From the NCBI GenBank assembly GCA_042569905.1, contig JBHPHA010000003.1, positions 1-64,000 of the forward strand: a stretch of 64,000 bases of DNA, read 5' to 3'. Numbering within the stretch: the stretch's first letter is position 1; each line of letters opens with the position of its first letter. Under the pieces are notes generated by a model. The model saw nothing but the letters and a program-made list of their open reading frames with translations. It ran no database searches and was not told the origin of the DNA. The DNA is from JBHPHA01 sp042569905. Its GTDB lineage: Bacteria; Patescibacteriota; Minisyncoccia; Moranbacterales; UBA9337. The position numbers and the translations under genes were made by a program. This document shows, piece after piece, positions 43,442 to 52,356 of the stretch.

Positions 43442-43479
43442 GAAACTCATGCACCAAAAAAATGGCAGGAACGAGTTTC
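43442..43479 (-). promoter_or_regulatory. Hairpin in the rpsB leader
   Basis: GAAACTC / GAGTTTC outer stem with an imperfect inner stem around TGCCA..GGTGCA, in a roughly 155-nt leader between the rpsB promoter and ATG. It may be an autoregulatory S2 site; not tested. Confidence 0.4.
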
Positions 43480-43539
43480 AAAAAAGAACATGATTATTTG
43501 TATTTTTAATAAAAAACACATAAAAAACAATCACATATT

Positions 43540-43567
43540 AGTATAACAAATATAAAACACTTGTCAA
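43540..43567 (-). promoter_or_regulatory. rpsB promoter
   Basis: Minus strand TTGACA (43567-43562), 16 bp, TATACT (43545-43540). Confidence 0.8.
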
Positions 43568-43589
43568 TTGTTAATTGCTATGATACAAT
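43561..43589 (+). promoter_or_regulatory. rpmE promoter overlapping the rpsB -35
   Basis: TTGTCA (43561-43566), 17 bp, TACAAT (43584-43589). Its -35 shares bases with the -35 of the divergent rpsB promoter. Confidence 0.6.
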
Positions 43590-43726
43590 TACTTTTGTTG
43601 AAATTGAATGCTAGTTATTAGAAACTAACATCTTGTGTTTGTTTTTCGTTTTAGTTATACTATTTAAAAGAAGCGTCTATCAATTTAACAGTTAAAATTT
43701 ATTTATTTGATTTTTATTAAAATATT

Positions 43727-44065
43727 ATGAAAAAAGATATACACCCAGAATACCATGAAAAAGCTGTAATCTCATGTGGTTGCGGAGCAAAACTAGAAAC
43801 AGGATCAACTCAAGAAAATATTGAAATTGAAATCTGTTCTCAGTGTCACCCATTTTTCACTGGTAAGAAAAAAACTATCGATACAGCTGGTAGAATTGAA
43901 AGATTCAAGAAGCTTACTAGTAAAGTTGACGAAAAGAAAGCTGAAGCTGAAAAGAATAAAGCTGCTAAGGCTAAAAAAGCTACTAAAGCTACTGACAAGA
44001 AAAAGAAAGAAGTTAAGAAAGCTACTAAAGCTACAGACAAGAAAAAGAAAACAGCTAAGAAATAG
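43727..44065 (+). CDS. rpmE: Ribosomal protein bL31 with Lys/Ala-rich tail
   Basis: Residues 1-70 are a bL31 (MKKDIHPEYHEK, SCGCGAKLETGST, EICSQCHPFFTGKKK) with the zinc-type CGC...CSQC. Residues 71-112 are a low-complexity Lys/Ala tail with the unit KATKATDKKKK present twice. Normal L31 is about 70 aa. The tail may contact rRNA. Divergent from rpsB; terminator follows. Confidence 0.95.
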   Translation: MKKDIHPEYHEKAVISCGCGAKLETGSTQENIEIEICSQCHPFFTGKKKTIDTAGRIERFKKLTSKVDEKKAEAEKNKAAKAKKATKATDKKKKEVKKATKATDKKKKTAKK

Positions 44066-44080
44066 TCACCTACTTATTAT

Positions 44081-44108
44081 AAAAACCCCTCTAAAAAGGG
44101 GTTTTTCT
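44081..44108 (+). terminator. Terminator of rpmE
   Basis: AAAACCCCT / AGGGGTTTT hairpin with T-run. Confidence 0.85.
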
Positions 44109-44120
44109 TTTGCCAAAATT

Positions 44121-44157
44121 AAAAACCACTTACCGTTGTTAGTAAGTGGTTTTTTTA
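44121..44157 (-). terminator. Terminator of trxB
   Basis: AAACCACTTAC / GTAAGTGGTTT hairpin immediately after the trxB stop. Confidence 0.85.
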
Positions 44158-45069
44158 TTATCTCTGTAGGTATGCCTGGATACCACTTGCAGCAATTGCT
44201 CCCTCAGAAGCTGCTGTTATAATTTGCTTGAATTTATTTGAGCCACTTGTAATGTCTCCAGCTGCCCAGACTCCCGAGATATTGGTTCTTCCGTCAGTCT
44301 CTACCTTTATATATCCCTCTTCATCTAAATCAATTCCCATATCCTTAATGATATCCGTACTTGGAACGAGTCCAATCTCAATAAATATCCCGTCTATTTT
44401 TAATTTATCTGAATCATTATAAGAAGAGTCTAATAATATTTCAGTCAATTTATCATCTCCAATTACCTCCTTTACATTCGTATTATAAATAACTTCTATT
44501 TTTGAATTATTTTCAATACTCCTTTTCCAAAAACTTTCTGCGCGTAAATCATCTCCCCTGTAGATGACATAAACCTTCCTTGCAACGTTTGAAAGATGTA
44601 CTGCAGAACTGGCGGCACTATCGCTTCCACCCACAACAGCCACAATTTTATCTTTATAAAAAAATCCGTCACAGGTAGCGCAATATGACACTCCCTTACC
44701 AGCAAGCTCCTTTTCTCCTGGAATACCTAGGTGTCTATGCTTTGTCCCCATCGACAAAAGTATTGCTTTTGACCTTACTGTTCCCCCATCACTTAACAGT
44801 AATTCAAAATCCTCTCCTTTTTTACTCACCTGATCAACTGAGATATTTTTTATTTCTGCTCCCAAGCTCTTCACATGATTTGCCGCGTTGGTTGCAAATT
44901 CAAAACCAGTTATCTTTTCTGTCCCAAGCCAATTACCAATCTCATGCGTCTCAGTAGTCAATCCTCCAGAAATCTCACCAATAACTATATTATTAACCTC
45001 ATACCTTGAAGAATAAACAGACGCACAGAGACCAGCTGGACCGGAACCAATTATCGCTAAATCGTACAT
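44158..45069 (-). CDS. trxB: Thioredoxin reductase-like flavoprotein
   Basis: A 303-aa FAD/NAD(P)H enzyme. FAD-binding IGSGPAGLCA at residues 7-16, redox disulfide CATC (about 134-137), nucleotide-binding GGSDSAASSA and FAD-closing GVWAAGD. The GGSDSA motif replaces the usual GGGDSA. It reduces thioredoxin or glutaredoxin-like partners. First of the leftward transcript's distal end, following murD. Confidence 0.93.
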   Translation of the reverse strand: MYDLAIIGSGPAGLCASVYSSRYEVNNIVIGEISGGLTTETHEIGNWLGTEKITGFEFATNAANHVKSLGAEIKNISVDQVSKKGEDFELLLSDGGTVRSKAILLSMGTKHRHLGIPGEKELAGKGVSYCATCDGFFYKDKIVAVVGGSDSAASSAVHLSNVARKVYVIYRGDDLRAESFWKRSIENNSKIEVIYNTNVKEVIGDDKLTEILLDSSYNDSDKLKIDGIFIEIGLVPSTDIIKDMGIDLDEEGYIKVETDGRTNISGVWAAGDITSGSNKFKQIITAASEGAIAASGIQAYLQR

Positions 45070-45097
45070 AATTCAATTTTTACTCACTATTAACAAA

Positions 45098-46498
45098 TTA
45101 TTTTATTTTATTCACTGCTTCTTTAAATTTATCCCCCCTATCAAATTCATTTGAAAAGAGTCCAAAACTAGTCGCACCAGGAGAAAGCAACACAACATCT
45201 CCTTTTTCAGCAAACCTACAAGCTTTTTCCAAGGCCTTTTCCATAGAATCCACAATTTCAACCTTTCCTTCCAATCCCTCCCCTGAAAGACTATTTTTTA
45301 TCTGTATCGACAATTTCTCCGTAGCGTCACCCTTCAATAAGATTAGTCCTTTAACCTTATCAATGATAACCTCTGAAAGCTCTGTAAAGTCCAAGTTCTT
45401 ATCAGACCCTCCCGCAATTAAAATAATATCTTGATCAAAAGAATTGATAGCTGAGATAGCAGCCTGAGGAATTGTTGCAGCAGTATCGTTATAATACTTA
45501 ACACCATTAACCTCCTTCACAAGCTCTAATCTATGCTCAACACCTTTCAGTGAGGTTATTTTCTTTTTTATACTATCTAAATCAACCCCATAAGCATAAA
45601 CGGCTCCAACAGCTGCCATAACATTAGAGATATTATGCTTTCCAACAATTTTCAAGTCCTTAGTAGCAACAATCTTTTTATTATCGATTCCATTATTAAG
45701 ATACATGTCATCTCCGTCAACAAACACTGACACACCTTCTCTTATTGGTTTATTAGAGAAACCAATGACTTGAGAAGAAGCCTCCTTGGATAAATCCACA
45801 ACTGTCTCATCATCAAAATTAGCTATGAGCCAGTTCTTTGGAGTCTGAAATTTGAATATATTACTTTTATCCTTAATATATTCCTCCATATTATTGTAAT
45901 AATTCAGGTGATCTGGAAGAATATTTTTTAAAACTGCTATATGAGGACTTTTTTTGGTATATTTAAGTGCGGATAATCTCCAGCTTGATAACTCAAAAAC
46001 AACAACTGAATCCTTTTTTAGCTCCTCTAATTTGTCCAATACTGAAACAGTACTAATCCCAACTTTTATAGGATTTTTCTTAGTAAGTTTTAGTAAATCA
46101 TAGATCATGGTTGAAATCGTAGTCTTTCCTTTCGTCCCAGTCACCCCTATAATTGGTCTCTTGCAAAGTTTAAAAAACAAACTAGAATCCATTTCTACTG
46201 GAATATTTTTCTCAAGAGCTAACTTGATCTGCTTATTAGTCCAAGGAATTAGAGGGTTTTTTACAACCATATCAACATTGGTAAAGTCCTCTATTCTGTG
46301 TTGCCCTAAAATGTATTCAACACCTTTGAGACCTTTTAGCTTTTCTATAGAAGGACCAAGCTGTTCCTTAGTTTTAATATCTGTTACAACGACACTGGCT
46401 CCATGTTTAACTAAAAATTTAACAGTTCCAACTCCTCCACCAAGAAGTCCTAGTCCAAAAACTGTTATTTTCATCCCTTCAAGATCTTTTATATTCAT
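45098..46498 (-). CDS. murD: UDP-N-acetylmuramoylalanine-D-glutamate ligase
   Basis: Adds D-Glu to UDP-MurNAc-Ala in peptidoglycan synthesis. A 466-aa Mur ligase with N-terminal Rossmann GLGLLGGGVG, ATP-binding GVTGTKGKTT (about 118-127), HNISNVMAAVGA and the C-terminal NDTAATIP plus LIAGGSDKNLDF. It is separate from the murBCG cluster at 60-63 kb. It shares direction with trxB and the amidohydrolase. Confidence 0.95.
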   Translation of the reverse strand: MNIKDLEGMKITVFGLGLLGGGVGTVKFLVKHGASVVVTDIKTKEQLGPSIEKLKGLKGVEYILGQHRIEDFTNVDMVVKNPLIPWTNKQIKLALEKNIPVEMDSSLFFKLCKRPIIGVTGTKGKTTISTMIYDLLKLTKKNPIKVGISTVSVLDKLEELKKDSVVVFELSSWRLSALKYTKKSPHIAVLKNILPDHLNYYNNMEEYIKDKSNIFKFQTPKNWLIANFDDETVVDLSKEASSQVIGFSNKPIREGVSVFVDGDDMYLNNGIDNKKIVATKDLKIVGKHNISNVMAAVGAVYAYGVDLDSIKKKITSLKGVEHRLELVKEVNGVKYYNDTAATIPQAAISAINSFDQDIILIAGGSDKNLDFTELSEVIIDKVKGLILLKGDATEKLSIQIKNSLSGEGLEGKVEIVDSMEKALEKACRFAEKGDVVLLSPGATSFGLFSNEFDRGDKFKEAVNKIK

Positions 46499-46536
46499 AT
46501 ATCGCGAAATTGATTAAACAATTTAAATTAAATTTA

Positions 46537-48105
46537 TTAACTCACAATTATACCGCTTCTTCTATTTGTGTATTTACCATCACAAATAACACTTTCTCCG
46601 TTTATGAGCATATTGTCAATACCCTTTGAATAGTGGTACGGATCTTCAATAGTAGAAAGGTCTTCAATCCTCTCGGGATCTATCACTAAAATATCTGCAA
46701 AATTCCCCTCTTTCAAGACACCTCTATTTTTGATATTAAACTTTTTTGCAGGCATCCCACTCATCTTATAAATAGCTGTCTCCCATGTTAATATTCTTTT
46801 CTTAGTGACGTACTCTGAAAGCACTCTTGGAAAAGATCCGAAATTTCTTGGATGAACCAACTCCTCACTGTTTTTATGCTCTAAATTATATCCAGCACCA
46901 TTAGATGAAATCATAGAAAGAGGATGTTTCATAAGCTCCTCAAGATTCTTTTCATTTATCACATCCATTGTAACAATAACCCTACCAGAAGATGCAACTA
47001 ACACATCTAAAACGGTTTCTTCCACTGACTTACCTTGAAGCTTTGCAATATCAGCAATCTTTCTACTAGACAAGGTTTTGTTAATTGCAGAAATAGCTAT
47101 TACAAGTTTTTCGAAATCAATTGAGCTTTTTTTCATCTCATCAATCACCTTCTTTTTTGTTTGAGAATCTTTCAATTTACTAAGCATCATATTCTTACCC
47201 CCATTCGAAACCCAATCAGGTAAGAGTGTGTATAGAACAGTTCCGGTTGAAGTGTATGGGTAGACGTCAAAATTAATATTCACCCCTTCCTCTCTAGCAA
47301 TTTCAATTATCTGAATCACTTCATCTACGAGGTGCCAATTTTTTTCTCCAACTATCTTTAAATGTGACAATTGCAAACTTACTCCAGTTTTCTTAGCAAC
47401 ATTAACAGCTTCAATTATCGATTTCACGATATCATTGGCCTCATCTCTTAAGTGAGTAGCATAGACCAATTTGTTTTTTGAAGCCAACTCAGCCAAGTTT
47501 TCTATCTCCTCGGGAGGAGCAATTCTAGCGTGAGCGTAGATAAGACCAGAAGATAACCCAAGCACTCCTGCTTTAATAGACTCTTTAAACATCTTTTTCA
47601 TTACATCCATTTCCTCCTCATTTACACCCCTAAGCTCATCATGCAATAATCCTCTCCTTAATGTACCGTGACCCACCAGTGTGGCAAAATTAACTGATAG
47701 TGAATCTCTTTCCAACTTAGTCCACAAATCCTCAATGGTCAGCCAGTCAAGATTAATACCTCTTATATCAGCCCACTTCTGAACTGAAAGAATTATATTC
47801 CTATCCGTTAATGGGGCCAATGAGGAACCACAGTTCCCACCCACAATAGTGGTGATACCCTGATAAATCAAACTTTCCAAGTCAGGGTTTAAAAATATTC
47901 GCCAATAAGAATCAGAGTGATTAGTTACATCAACAAAACCAGGCGTTACGTAGTTATCACTTGCGTCGATAATCACATCCGCAATATCTTCAGACATATC
48001 TCCAATTTTTTGTATCTTACCTTCAATAATCCCAATATCAGCCCTTCTCATTGCAGCACCTGTTCCGTCAATAATTGTCCCATTTTTAATTATAGTATCA
48101 AACAC
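46537..48105 (-). CDS. N-acyl-D-amino-acid deacylase-type amidohydrolase
   Basis: A 522-aa metal-dependent hydrolase of the D-aminoacylase/dihydroorotase-like branch. N-terminal beta sandwich (IKNGTIIDGTGAAMRRADIGI), VTPGFVDVTNHSDSYWR (metal site; the first His of the usual HxH is replaced by Asn), GGNCGSSLAP, the LRDEANDIVKSIIEA lysine/acid region, QLSHLKIVG and the C-terminal FNIKNRGVLKEGNFADI. It probably deacylates D-amino-acid derivatives, perhaps from peptidoglycan. Next to murD. Confidence 0.88.
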   Translation of the reverse strand: MFDTIIKNGTIIDGTGAAMRRADIGIIEGKIQKIGDMSEDIADVIIDASDNYVTPGFVDVTNHSDSYWRIFLNPDLESLIYQGITTIVGGNCGSSLAPLTDRNIILSVQKWADIRGINLDWLTIEDLWTKLERDSLSVNFATLVGHGTLRRGLLHDELRGVNEEEMDVMKKMFKESIKAGVLGLSSGLIYAHARIAPPEEIENLAELASKNKLVYATHLRDEANDIVKSIIEAVNVAKKTGVSLQLSHLKIVGEKNWHLVDEVIQIIEIAREEGVNINFDVYPYTSTGTVLYTLLPDWVSNGGKNMMLSKLKDSQTKKKVIDEMKKSSIDFEKLVIAISAINKTLSSRKIADIAKLQGKSVEETVLDVLVASSGRVIVTMDVINEKNLEELMKHPLSMISSNGAGYNLEHKNSEELVHPRNFGSFPRVLSEYVTKKRILTWETAIYKMSGMPAKKFNIKNRGVLKEGNFADILVIDPERIEDLSTIEDPYHYSKGIDNMLINGESVICDGKYTNRRSGIIVS

Positions 48106-48164
48106 AGAAAAAAATATTAGACATTGAAAATTAAACTGTAATCTTCAACATTCTTCTTAAAAAA

Positions 48165-49163
48165 TTATTTTCTCGCAACAAATTGAGACATCTCGACTAA
48201 TCTTTCAGAATAACCTCTTTCATTATCATACCAACCAACAACTTTAGCTAAATTTCCTCCGACTACTTTAGTTAAGTCTGCCTGAACAATACAAGAGCAA
48301 GGATCTCCGATTATGTCATGTGACACCAATGGGTCATCTGTTACTCTCAAAATACCTTTCAACGCACCCTCGGAAGCTTCCCTAAGAGCTCCTACAATAT
48401 CCTCCACAGTAACATCTTCTCTCAAAACAACAGTCAAATCACTAACAGACCCCACCAAGATAGGAACCCTAAATGCCATACCGTCGAAATTACCCTCTAG
48501 ATGTGGGATTGTTTTTGTTGTTGCAATTGCAGCTCCTGTTGAAGAAGGAATGATATTCTGAGCAGCAGCCCTTCCTTTTCTTGGGTCTTTTTTATTTATT
48601 CCATCTACAATTGATTGAGTGGAAGTGTAACTATGAATTGTTGACATTAAAGATTTCTCCACTCCAAATTTATCATCCAAAACTTTCATCATTGGAGCCA
48701 AACAGTTTGTTGTACAAGAAGCATTAGAAACAATATGATCATCAGCAGTGATTTCACCTTCATTCACTCCCATAACAACTGTCTTAATAGAGTCATCTTT
48801 TGCAGGAGCAGAAATAACAACCTCTTTTGCGCCAGCTTCTATGTGAGCACTCGCCTTTTCTCTGTTTGTAAAAAATCCAGTACATTCCAAAACAACATCA
48901 ACGTCTAACTCACCCCAAGGAAGGTTCTTTGGATCTGGATCTGAAAAAACCATAATCTCTTTTCCGTCGATGATTATCTTTCCGTCTCCCACTTCAACTT
49001 TCTTATCATACACACCATAAACTGTGTCATATCTTAAAAGATACGCTAAATTTTCCAAATCACTCAAATCATTAATAGCCACAACTTCAATATCATCTTT
49101 CTCTAAAGCTACTTTCAAAGAATTTCGCCCTATTCTACCAAAACCATTAATCGCTAACCTCAT
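48165..49163 (-). CDS. gap: Glyceraldehyde-3-phosphate dehydrogenase
   Basis: Glycolytic enzyme. Rossmann INGFGRIGRNS starts at residue 3, active-site SNASCTTNC with the catalytic Cys, and the C-terminal WYDNERGYSERLVE. About 332 aa from ATG 49163; the longer frame to 49178 adds MFVKC and is less likely. Single gene between the amidohydrolase and the hydrogenase operon. Confidence 0.97.
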   Translation of the reverse strand: MRLAINGFGRIGRNSLKVALEKDDIEVVAINDLSDLENLAYLLRYDTVYGVYDKKVEVGDGKIIIDGKEIMVFSDPDPKNLPWGELDVDVVLECTGFFTNREKASAHIEAGAKEVVISAPAKDDSIKTVVMGVNEGEITADDHIVSNASCTTNCLAPMMKVLDDKFGVEKSLMSTIHSYTSTQSIVDGINKKDPRKGRAAAQNIIPSSTGAAIATTKTIPHLEGNFDGMAFRVPILVGSVSDLTVVLREDVTVEDIVGALREASEGALKGILRVTDDPLVSHDIIGDPCSCIVQADLTKVVGGNLAKVVGWYDNERGYSERLVEMSQFVARK

Positions 49164-49282
49164 ACACTTAACAAACAATACCCAGCAAAAAACTTTTTAC
49201 TAAATATCACTATCTTAAAGAATTACAATAGATTTCCTTGAAAACCTCTTTTGCAGGTTTTTTGAAGAAATCTAACATATTA

Positions 49283-49558
49283 TTATTTTACAACAATGTT
49301 GGCTATTTTCCAATTATGCCCTTCGACTTTTTTTATATTAAATTTTACTCCATCCAGCACTGTATCTTTAGAAACACCCTCTAATCCAAACATTAGACTA
49401 TCAACACTGACATCTTCAGTGTGCTCAGGAAGTCCATCGTGAGAAAGAGTAATCATTCCTATTTCCAAATCAACCGCTGTAATATCCTCTATTTTCTTTT
49501 CTTCTACTATCTTTAATAAATCGCTTACTATATCTTTTGCAATTAAAAAATCATGCAT
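49283..49558 (-). CDS. HypA-like protein without zinc domain
   Basis: Starting at ATG 49558 gives MHDFLIAKDIVSDLL, with His2 as in HypA (nickel ligand MHE) and DLEIGMITLSHDGLPE like the HypA core. The usual C-terminal CxxC pairs that bind zinc are absent; the protein ends GHNWKIANIVVK. It may be a reduced nickel-insertion factor for the hydrogenase encoded just upstream (96-bp gap). About 91 aa. Confidence 0.75.
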   Translation of the reverse strand: MHDFLIAKDIVSDLLKIVEEKKIEDITAVDLEIGMITLSHDGLPEHTEDVSVDSLMFGLEGVSKDTVLDGVKFNIKKVEGHNWKIANIVVK

Positions 49559-49653
49559 AAATTCAATCCTTAACATTATTTAATCTACTTACCAATGCAC
49601 TCCTCAGCTCGCTCTGAACACAACTTGCTCAATACCACACTATTCACTTACAC

Positions 49654-50916
49654 CTAGTGAACAGCACAGGAAATACAAGGATCATATGCTCTAATAAACC
49701 CCCTTAACTTTTGAGTTCTTTCTTTCTCTGACAAATCAATTACTTCTGCTAGATATTTCTTGATATCATCTTCCAAATGAGAAAGAGCTTGCGCTGTTGG
49801 TGTTATTATATTCACATTTCTCATATAACCTTTACTATCTATATCTACATAATAGTACAGAGTTCCACGAGGAGCCTCAATAGCCGCACATGCACTTCCT
49901 TCCTTCACTTCGTATTCCTTGGTCAAAGCTTTACTTAAGTCAGAATGAGCCAGTTGCCGAAGGATTTTTGTTGTTTCCTCAATAGCATGAATAATCTCTA
50001 CCATCTGATAGCTAATATTATGAAAAGGGTTGAAATCTGGAAAAGTATAATTCAATGAATTTAAATATTTTTCTGCTTTTTTATGAAGCTTATCCTTATT
50101 ATTATTCACCCTAGCAATAGCTCCTACCATATAGCTCGTCTTTCCGTCTGAATGAACTCTCTTTATTACCTCTCTTGGGCGCTGAAGTTCATGAAAGTTT
50201 TTTTCAAATAACTTAACAGGAATTTTCAAACCTTTATTTGAAGTAATATCACCATCATACAAAGGATATTCTCCATTTTTGTCCAAACAAATATATTCTG
50301 TTTCCCTCTCAAAATCAGGTATCTTAATTTTTGAAAAAAATTCTCCTAGCTCACCAGCTGTAACAATAATTTCCTCACTCATCTTTATTAATTTTTGTAT
50401 CTCCTCCTTTGTTGGAACTTTCTTAAAGCCACCGACTTCATTGGTAAGCGGATGAACAACTCTTCCTCCAACAATCTTCACTATCTCCATTCCATATTCT
50501 CTAATTCTGATTGCCTTTTTTGTTTCCTCTGGGTATTTTTCAACTAACTTCAGATCATTTTCAATGTCCAACAAATCAGCCATTGAAAGAAAAAACAAAT
50601 GTAACGCGTGAGAATGAATAATCTGAGCCCACTCCAAAAGCCTTCTAAGCTCAATTACCTCCTTTGAAACAGTCACATCAAAAGCATTTTCAATAGCCTT
50701 AATCGATGTCAGATTGTGAACCACCGGACAAATTCCACATATCCTCTGTGCCACAATGGGCATATCCTTGTAGTTCCTACCAACCAAAATTCCTTCAATC
50801 AACCTTATCCCCTCCTTAACTTCAAGTTTTGCTGATTTCACATCACCCTTAAGAACACTTGCCATGAAGCCAGTGTGTCCTTCCATTTTGTTGATGTGAT
50901 TTATTTTTATATTCAT
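49654..50916 (-). CDS. NiFe hydrogenase large subunit
   Basis: About 420 aa. N-terminal nickel ligands in RICGICPVVHNL and C-terminal DPCISCAVH, which keeps the usual His three residues after the second Cys; the protein ends directly there, so no C-terminal extension needs to be cut off. NHINKMEGHTG and the glutamate-containing core fit group 3 (cytosolic, bidirectional) enzymes; group 3b is common in CPR but the subgroup is inferred. ATG 50916 is 22 bp after the small-subunit stop. Confidence 0.93.
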   Translation of the reverse strand: MNIKINHINKMEGHTGFMASVLKGDVKSAKLEVKEGIRLIEGILVGRNYKDMPIVAQRICGICPVVHNLTSIKAIENAFDVTVSKEVIELRRLLEWAQIIHSHALHLFFLSMADLLDIENDLKLVEKYPEETKKAIRIREYGMEIVKIVGGRVVHPLTNEVGGFKKVPTKEEIQKLIKMSEEIIVTAGELGEFFSKIKIPDFERETEYICLDKNGEYPLYDGDITSNKGLKIPVKLFEKNFHELQRPREVIKRVHSDGKTSYMVGAIARVNNNKDKLHKKAEKYLNSLNYTFPDFNPFHNISYQMVEIIHAIEETTKILRQLAHSDLSKALTKEYEVKEGSACAAIEAPRGTLYYYVDIDSKGYMRNVNIITPTAQALSHLEDDIKKYLAEVIDLSEKERTQKLRGFIRAYDPCISCAVH

Positions 50917-50938
50917 AATTTTTATTTTGAAAATATAT

Positions 50939-51718
50939 TTACTTTTTTTCCTTTGCCTCCCTCTCTTCAATGTCATCTCGAAGCCCATAGATTTCAGTAA
51001 TATCTTCAAATTCATCATCAGTAATCATACTACTTAATGCTTTTTTCATAGCACCTACATTTCCTTTCGGACGAAGCCCTCGACAACCTTGACAAGTCAT
51101 TCTTGCAGTTGGACAAACAGCCTCACATCCTCCTTGAATCATTGGGCCAAAACAAGGTTTTTTATCCAAAAGCAAACAACGATTTCCCCTAGCTCGACAT
51201 TCAACACAAACAGGTTGATCTGGAATCTCGGGTTTCTCACCTCTCAAAAGCATTGGGAAATATTTCAAAAACTCTTCTCCTGTAATTGGGCACCCCGGGA
51301 AAGTAAAATCAACTTTCACAAAATTATCCACCTCTTTAATTTCAGGATTTTCAATTCCTTGAATATACTTATACACATGTTTAATGGTTTCCTTCCCTTC
51401 CTGATAGTTCTTGATTTCAGGAATCCCACCCATTGCAGCACAATTTCCAAGAACCACTAAAATCTCACTTCTTTTTCTGAGTGCTTTTAGTGTCTTGATG
51501 TTTTCTTTAGTAACAGGACTTCCTTCAATAATACCTATGTAAAGGTCACCCCCTGGATCTTCTTCGTCCTCAAAAAGACGAAAATCAACCAAGTCTATTT
51601 TTCCCACTAAGTCTAGAAATTTCTCACCCAAATCCAGCAATGCAAATTGACACCCCTCACAGGAAGTCAGACTCACAATCGCAACCTTTGGTTTTTTACT
51701 TGTTTTTTGTTTTGGCAT
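50939..51718 (-). CDS. NiFe hydrogenase small subunit
   Basis: About 259 aa. The proximal cluster ligands are SLTSCEGCQF, LGNCAAMGGIPE and FPGCPITGEEF; a second set CVECRARGNRC, CFGPMIQGGCEAVCP and CQGCRG binds further Fe-S clusters, as in group 3. No Tat signal, so cytosolic. Forms the heterodimer with the large subunit; no NAD(P)-binding beta/gamma (HydB/HydG-like) subunits are seen nearby. Starts at ATG 51718. Confidence 0.93.
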   Translation of the reverse strand: MPKQKTSKKPKVAIVSLTSCEGCQFALLDLGEKFLDLVGKIDLVDFRLFEDEEDPGGDLYIGIIEGSPVTKENIKTLKALRKRSEILVVLGNCAAMGGIPEIKNYQEGKETIKHVYKYIQGIENPEIKEVDNFVKVDFTFPGCPITGEEFLKYFPMLLRGEKPEIPDQPVCVECRARGNRCLLLDKKPCFGPMIQGGCEAVCPTARMTCQGCRGLRPKGNVGAMKKALSSMITDDEFEDITEIYGLRDDIEEREAKEKK

Positions 51719-51787
51719 AAAAATATATTTAATTTTTTTGATATCTAAATTATATTTTACCACATTTAAAGATAATTAAAAAATAAA

Positions 51788-51817
51788 AAAAACCACTGGT
51801 TAATTTTAACCAGTGGC
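51788..51817 (-). terminator. Terminator (repeat type C, copy 1)
   Basis: CCACTGGTTAA / TTAACCAGTGG perfect hairpin, T-run on the minus strand. Confidence 0.88.
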
Positions 51818-51853
51818 TATATTTTATTTCAACTACAAATCTCTGAGGGACTG

Positions 51854-52192
51854 CTAGTGCTTAAGTTTTTCAAGCAACACTACGCAACGACTATAACTCC
51901 CATGATAAGAGCAAAGGTTATAGTCATCGCAACAGCTCTCCAGTGTCTCAATAGCAAACTCTCTTTGTTCACTTGAAAGTAAGATTGCAGCTTTTTCCCG
52001 CACCTCTGTTGCTTTAGTGCTCTTGATGACTTGAATAAGATCCTCGTCAGTCAAAGAATCTTTCAACTCTTCCAAAATATTAATCTGCAACTCCTCTCTT
52101 CTTGCATTTTCTTCAGAAAATGCGTAAAAGATTTTTACCAACAAAAATTGCTTCATTTTTTCACAGCCTTCACATTTATCACTCTTATTCAC
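51854..52192 (-). CDS. Orphan helical protein, LTDEDL family (copy 1)
   Basis: A 112-aa helical protein. An N-terminal CEGC pair and DSLTDEDLIQVIKSTKATEVREKAAILL, which resembles RSLTDDELLEIARTS...REAI in the 52981 product. Cys-rich segment near the C-terminus (ESCCDDYNLCSYHG). GTG start with GGGGGG upstream. Own promoter (52265-52293). It may be a HEAT-like repeat; function unknown. Confidence 0.65.
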   Translation of the reverse strand: MNKSDKCEGCEKMKQFLLVKIFYAFSEENARREELQINILEELKDSLTDEDLIQVIKSTKATEVREKAAILLSSEQREFAIETLESCCDDYNLCSYHGSYSRCVVLLEKLKH

Positions 52193-52264
52193 AATACAAT
52201 CCCCCCTTTAGAGACTATCGGCAATTCTATTCGTCATTACCCTTTAACTATCAAATAACACTAG

Positions 52265-52293
52265 ATATTACCATTTTCTCATGACTATGTCAA
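52265..52293 (-). promoter_or_regulatory. Promoter for the 51854 gene
   Basis: Minus strand TTGACA (52293-52288), 17 bp, TAATAT (52270-52265); it starts beside the neighbouring terminator. Confidence 0.85.
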
Positions 52294-52300
52294 ATAAAAA

Positions 52301-52328
52301 AAACCACCGGTTAATTTTAACTAGTGGC
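52301..52328 (-). terminator. Terminator (repeat type C, copy 2)
   Basis: CCACTAGTTAA / TTAACCGGTGG hairpin, near-identical to copies at 51788 and 52881. Confidence 0.88.
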
Positions 52329-52356
52329 TATATTCATCAAATAGCTTTTTTGTTAT

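Noticed and set aside
46537..48105. Calling the amidohydrolase a dihydroorotase or urease-type enzyme.
   Set aside because: N-terminal and C-terminal motifs and the GGNCGSS segment fit D-aminoacylase-like enzymes better; the usual HxH reads NxS, so even activity is uncertain.
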